Part shown: piece after piece, positions 50,121-52,954 of the stretch
Layout of the letters: each line of letters begins with the position of its first letter
Position numbering within the stretch: the stretch's first letter is position 1
Source: Mycobacterium arosiense ATCC BAA-1401 = DSM 45069
GTDB taxonomy: Bacteria > Actinomycetota > Actinomycetes > Mycobacteriales > Mycobacteriaceae
Length of the DNA stretch: 52,954 bases
Assembly: GCF_002086125.1 (NCBI RefSeq)
Contig: NZ_MVHG01000029.1
Span: 1-52,954 of the forward strand
Reading direction: 5' to 3'
Translations under genes and position numbers: made by a program
Notes under the pieces: generated by a model
What the model was told of the DNA's origin: nothing
What the model saw: the letters and a program-made list of their open reading frames with translations, nothing else
The model's database searches: none

Positions 50121-50891
50121 GTGCGTGTGATAGCTCTGAAATCCCTCCTCGAGGAACGCCACCTGCACGCCTATTCAGAGTTCGTCGCCGAATACAACCG
50201 GACCGCAAAGGAATTGGGCGTCTCACGCCAAGCAGCACCCCCCACGAAGGCGCAGTACTACCGCTGGCTCGGAGGCGAAATCCAGAATCTCCCACGCGGC
50301 TACCATTGCGCCGTGTTAGAGCGGATGTTCCCCGGCTGGTCCGCCAAAGAACTGTTTGGACACCCCGACACCCCGCACCGGGGCGATTTGCTGACCGGTG
50401 TCCGGCCCGGCATTGAACCGACCGACCTCGCCGGCCTATGGGTGACGAGCTACATGGTCGACGGGCTGCATCACGCCGATCTATCACAGGTCGACGTCAC
50501 CAAAGGCGGCATAACAGCGACCAACTACCCACCGAGCCCACGACTCGAAGACCACGAACGCGGCTATGCCAACGACATCGAAGCCGAAGTCTTCGGCCGC
50601 CACATCATCGGAAAGTGGCGCAATGTCAACGACCGCTACTTCTATGGCTCCATCCATCTGGCCGTCTTGCCCGGCGAAACGTCAATGGACGGCTACTACA
50701 CCGCAGTCCTAACCGACACCGAGGTCACTTCGGAGCGATGGCGATGGGCTCGAGTAGATCCTGGATCCCGCGCGGGCGTGGATCTAACGACCGTGAAGCT
50801 GGCAGAACCCAAAACGATCTTCCAAATCCTCAGCGACCGAACACGTTTCGACGGGCCAATCCCGCTCGCCCAGGTAACGGAGCACCCGTGA
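50121..50891 (+). CDS. HTH-type regulator, paralogue of the gene at 18 kb
   Basis: A 256-residue protein aligning over its full length with the product of 17958-18743: LLEERHLHAYSEFVAEYNR, PPTKAQYYRWLGGE, GWSAKELFG, then VFGRHIIGKWRNVNDRYFYG and LPGETSMDGYYT. GTG at 50121 is chosen from the alignment and from TAGGCT seven bases before it. The first 75 residues carry the DNA-binding part. It is coupled to an NTF2-fold gene (GTGA), which the 18 kb copy lacks. Confidence 0.75.
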   Translation: MRVIALKSLLEERHLHAYSEFVAEYNRTAKELGVSRQAAPPTKAQYYRWLGGEIQNLPRGYHCAVLERMFPGWSAKELFGHPDTPHRGDLLTGVRPGIEPTDLAGLWVTSYMVDGLHHADLSQVDVTKGGITATNYPPSPRLEDHERGYANDIEAEVFGRHIIGKWRNVNDRYFYGSIHLAVLPGETSMDGYYTAVLTDTEVTSERWRWARVDPGSRAGVDLTTVKLAEPKTIFQILSDRTRFDGPIPLAQVTEHP

Positions 50892-51277
50892 ACGCACCCA
50901 CACGCCACCAGCACGTGCGCCAACTCATCGACACCTATCTGCGCGCATGGACAACGCAAGACCCCGACCTGATCGTCACGATCTTCACGCCCGGGGCGAC
51001 GTATCACGAACGCGTCCTCGACGAGCCGATGCGCACCACCGCCGAGATTCGACGGTACTGGGAAACCAAAGTTGCGCGCGAGCAGGCCAACATCGACGCG
51101 CGGCTCATCACCTTGTACGTCGACGGATCCACCGTCATCGCGGAATGGGAAGCCCGATTCGACGACCTCGTCAAAGGCCACCGCAAACTGATGCGAGAGG
51201 TGGCCATCCTCGAGCTCGACGGCGATCGGATCGCCAGCTTGCGCGAATACTGGGCGTCGAAACCGATAGACGCTTAG
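50888..51277 (+). CDS. NTF2-like (SnoaL-type) protein
   Basis: A 129-residue protein with the NTF2 fold pattern: N-terminal helix VRQLIDTYLRAWTTQDPDLI, the FTPGATYHERV strand and the curved-sheet strands TVIAEWEARF and REVAILELDGDRIASLREYW. It could be a small isomerase or ligand-binding protein. GTG at 50888 overlaps the stop of the regulator gene. Confidence 0.75.
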   Translation: MNAPTRHQHVRQLIDTYLRAWTTQDPDLIVTIFTPGATYHERVLDEPMRTTAEIRRYWETKVAREQANIDARLITLYVDGSTVIAEWEARFDDLVKGHRKLMREVAILELDGDRIASLREYWASKPIDA

Positions 51278-51687
51278 AGCGCCGCCTGCCCGTTCTCAGC
51301 CCGTTCCGCGGCAAGAAGGAGTTCGTTCCCGCGCTGCAGCAGGCCGTTCGCCGCCCGCATCAGCTCATCGAGCACCGCGCCGCGGTCGAGCTGGGCGAGC
51401 GCTTTGCGGATCAGGTTATCCCCAACCAGCACCAACTCGTCGGCGACAACTCGCGCCTCAGGCGGGGTGAGTTGCATGTCGAGCCCGATTCCGTTGTGCC
51501 GCACTGTATGTGCAGCGGGCTCCTCTGTCGAGCCGTCAGTGATCGCAAGCATGCGGCGGATATCGACACTTCGGAGTCGGTCCTGCAACTCGCGGTCGTC
51601 GAGGGCATCCAAGTCCGCGGCCGGGAGCTGGCGCGCTCGGACAATCAACGCGATCGCGGTATCCCGGTCCAGTGACATGGTGAGCAT
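51274..51687 (-). CDS. Helical hypothetical protein
   Basis: A 137-residue, mostly helical protein (ALIVRARQLPAADLDALDD, KALAQLDRGAVLDELMRAAN). GGAGG lies eight bases before the ATG at 51687. It overlaps the end of the NTF2 gene convergently by four bases and lies 24 bases downstream of the MazF-like gene. Function unknown. Confidence 0.6.
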   Translation of the reverse strand: MLTMSLDRDTAIALIVRARQLPAADLDALDDRELQDRLRSVDIRRMLAITDGSTEEPAAHTVRHNGIGLDMQLTPPEARVVADELVLVGDNLIRKALAQLDRGAVLDELMRAANGLLQRGNELLLAAERAENGQAAL

Positions 51688-51711
51688 TCAGATCCCCTCC
51701 GATTCCATCCC

Positions 51712-52026
51712 CTAGGGCAGAGATATCCGCAGCCCTGCGCTGATCTCCCGCATTGTCGGTAGCGAAAGGCTGCCGAGCGATTCGATGAGTTCGTCGTGAT
51801 AGAGCTGCACGATGTCGTCGACAAGCACAAAGCCGTCGAGCGGGTCAGCGTCGGTCAACGAGACAACGGTGGGTAGGCGGCGTTCACTCATGGTCGTCGT
51901 GGTGACCCGCGCCGCCAACACAGTGTCGAGGTTCCTGTTGCGAGAGTTGTTGCTCAGGACCACCCAGGATTCGGGTCCGTGTCCAAAATCGACGCGGTAT
52001 ACGTTGCTCCGCACCCCGCGATTCAC
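51712..52026 (-). CDS. MazF/PemK-like toxin (second module)
   Basis: A 104-residue protein with the MazF/CcdB-fold pattern: VYRVDFGHGPESWVVLSNNS, the VLAARVTTTTM strand and loop, and a C-terminal LSLPTMREISAGLRISL helix and strand. It differs strongly from the MazF at 31.4 kb. The start overlaps the stop of the antitoxin reading frame by ATGA. Confidence 0.75.
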   Translation of the reverse strand: MNRGVRSNVYRVDFGHGPESWVVLSNNSRNRNLDTVLAARVTTTTMSERRLPTVVSLTDADPLDGFVLVDDIVQLYHDELIESLGSLSLPTMREISAGLRISLP

Positions 52027-52428
52027 CGCTCGGCCCTGCTCCTACGGACGTGCAGGTTGCGCGCAGTTCGCCGCTCAACGCTGGCGGGTTCACTGTTGAA
52101 CTCGGCCGCCAGTTCGGCGTACCCGACGTCGAGCACGCGCTCCCCCACCGCTTCCGCGCCGGCGTGGAGCAACGCGCGAAGCGCGCCGGCTTCTGATTTG
52201 ATGTCGCCTTCGCCATGAAGGCTGGCCAACTGGCGTAATGCTGGCGATGACCGCGACCTGGTGGCAGTTGATGGTGCCGTTTTGGAGGTTGATGAGTTCG
52301 ACGACGGCGTTTCTGGCCACGATCTTTGCGACGTCGTCGAAGGCATCGAGCCGGCTGACGGCGTCCTGGCATGCTTCGCCGGCGCTGAGATAGTCGCCGG
52401 CCTTGAAAGGCACCGTGGGGGTGGGCAT
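52023..52428 (-). pseudogene. Antitoxin gene broken by a frameshift
   Basis: Two frames together look like one antitoxin. From the ATG at 52428 (AAGG eight bases upstream) the first frame reads MPTPTVPFKAGDYLS to INLQNGTINCHQVAVIAS. Around 52237 the protein-like sequence moves to another frame: RQLASLHGEGDIKSEAG to the stop at 52023, which overlaps the toxin ATG. The change is one surplus base. It could be a real mutation, a programmed shift or a sequencing error; in the first case the toxin has no intact antitoxin here. Confidence 0.6.
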
Positions 52429-52436
52429 ACCACGAA

Positions 52437-52460
52437 CCTTACAGCGAACACGCTGTAAGG
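52437..52460. promoter_or_regulatory. Perfect palindrome, probable antitoxin operator
   Basis: CCTTACAGCG (52437-52446) and CGCTGTAAGG (52451-52460) are perfect complements around AACA. It lies between the divergent antitoxin gene (start 52428) and the HTH gene (start 52486) and overlaps both expected promoters. Confidence 0.6.
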
Positions 52461-52485
52461 TCAATTGTGTTGTAAAGTCGTGCGT

Positions 52486-52731
52486 GTGATCGAGCTGCTG
52501 TCCCTGCGTGGCTTCGCCAACCGCCGCGGCCTCGCACACGGGACCGTGCGCCGCTACCACGTCGAAGGCCGACTCCCGCAGCCCGATGGAGAACTGACCG
52601 ACGGCGCCGACATCCGCCACCCAGGCTGGCTCCCAGACACCGTCGACAACTGGCAGCGGCCAGGACAAGGCGCTCGCACCGACCTTCAGTCGGTCAAAGG
52701 TTGCGGCGACGCAGCCAACGCGCGCCGATGA
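52486..52731 (+). CDS. Small helix-turn-helix protein
   Basis: An 81-residue protein beginning with a MerR/excisionase-like HTH (LLSLRGFANRRGLAHGTVRR, then YHVEGRLPQPDG). GTG at 52486 is seven bases behind TAAAGT (52473-52478), a leaderless start; a TTG at 52465 gives a longer form. Divergent from the toxin-antitoxin pair with a shared palindrome between them. Confidence 0.6.
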   Translation: MIELLSLRGFANRRGLAHGTVRRYHVEGRLPQPDGELTDGADIRHPGWLPDTVDNWQRPGQGARTDLQSVKGCGDAANARR

Positions 52732-52890
52732 AAATCACCACCGCGACCACCGTGAGGATGACGAGTCCTGGCGCTAGGCGGAAGAGAGCGCCGGCCGCGT
52801 CACTGCCAGTGCGCCAAGCGAATCCGTGTACCAGCGTGTTGAAAAATCCGTGACCGGTGTGGTGTGCGCTCGCGAGGTGTCCGTTGTCGT
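52694..52890 (-). pseudogene. Remnant of a small membrane protein
   Basis: On the minus strand the frame ending at 52694 reads HTGHGFFNTLVHGFAW, then a hydrophobic segment LAPGLVILTVVAVVIFIGAR and a basic end, all protein-like. A TAG at about 52888 interrupts it upstream and no ATG or GTG lies before the membrane segment. It may be a remnant or may start at an unusual codon. It overlaps the 3' end of the HTH gene by about 38 bases. Confidence 0.35.
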
Positions 52891-52954
52891 TCTATCTGAG
52901 GCAGGTGCGGGCGTCTGACCTGCGGTGCCTCAGATCAAATGGCGATCCTGTTGC

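Noticed and set aside
1..52954. tRNA genes, CRISPR arrays, insertion sequences and phage attachment sites
   Set aside because: No tRNA-like T-loop with matching acceptor ends, no regularly spaced repeats with unique spacers, and no transposase or integrase reading frame were seen.

Overview
The window looks like a large mycobacterial plasmid or plasmid-like integrated element. It is GC-rich, several promoters place a -10 box 6-7 bases before an ATG/GTG (leaderless mRNAs, common in mycobacteria), and it carries WhiB proteins, type VII secretion (T7SS/ESX) substrates with EspC-like N-termini, a DUF2637 spread-type protein and plasmid-type replication genes. No rRNA, tRNA, CRISPR array, integrase, transposase or IS end was recognised. 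The T7SS core (EccB/C/D/E, MycP) is not in the window, so the secreted substrates must use a machine encoded elsewhere.

Left end (1-4.5 kb): the C-terminus of a Pro-rich T7SS-associated protein and two followers on the + strand, then a convergent minus-strand cassette of one T7SS substrate and two small membrane proteins, then a DUF2637 membrane protein. From 4.8 to 16.6 kb lies the replication and regulation block, all on the minus strand. A DnaB helicase follows a winged-helix/zinc replication protein. Upstream of it is a gene-free region with four TGTTTGCTG-type direct repeats, a candidate origin. Further upstream a gene string (15634 down to 8502), much of it joined by ATGA/GTGA overlaps, encodes zinc-ribbon proteins, a MazG-like protein, WhiB, a WhiA-like protein, a second WhiB, a ParB-like protein, DUF1643, a PD-(D/E)XK nuclease and an SNF2 helicase. 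The replication gene and the first gene of this string share a structured leader element, which appears only twice here.

Accessory middle (16.6-33 kb): a tandem-XRE repressor, an HTH regulator with phased upstream repeats, then methyltransferase - TrpF - HerA-like ATPase with duplicated winged helices, a secreted HNH nuclease, a HipA-like kinase overlapping a HIRAN-domain gene, a second T7SS substrate, an intact mazEF pair with a decayed mazF beside it, and several unrecognised genes.

Right part (33-53 kb): a T7SS substrate carrying a complete calpain-type cysteine protease domain (Cys170, His330, Asn350) heads a coupled four-gene operon. Then come biotin synthase with two FAD monooxygenases, a seven-gene operon of T7SS-linked secreted and membrane proteins ending in a PIN toxin, an MNT/HEPN pair, a second HTH regulator sharing promoter architecture with the one at 18 kb, and a MazF-like toxin whose antitoxin is frameshifted. 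Together the element combines its own replication and regulation, repeated effector plus putative immunity cassettes for T7SS, and at least four toxin-antitoxin-like modules.
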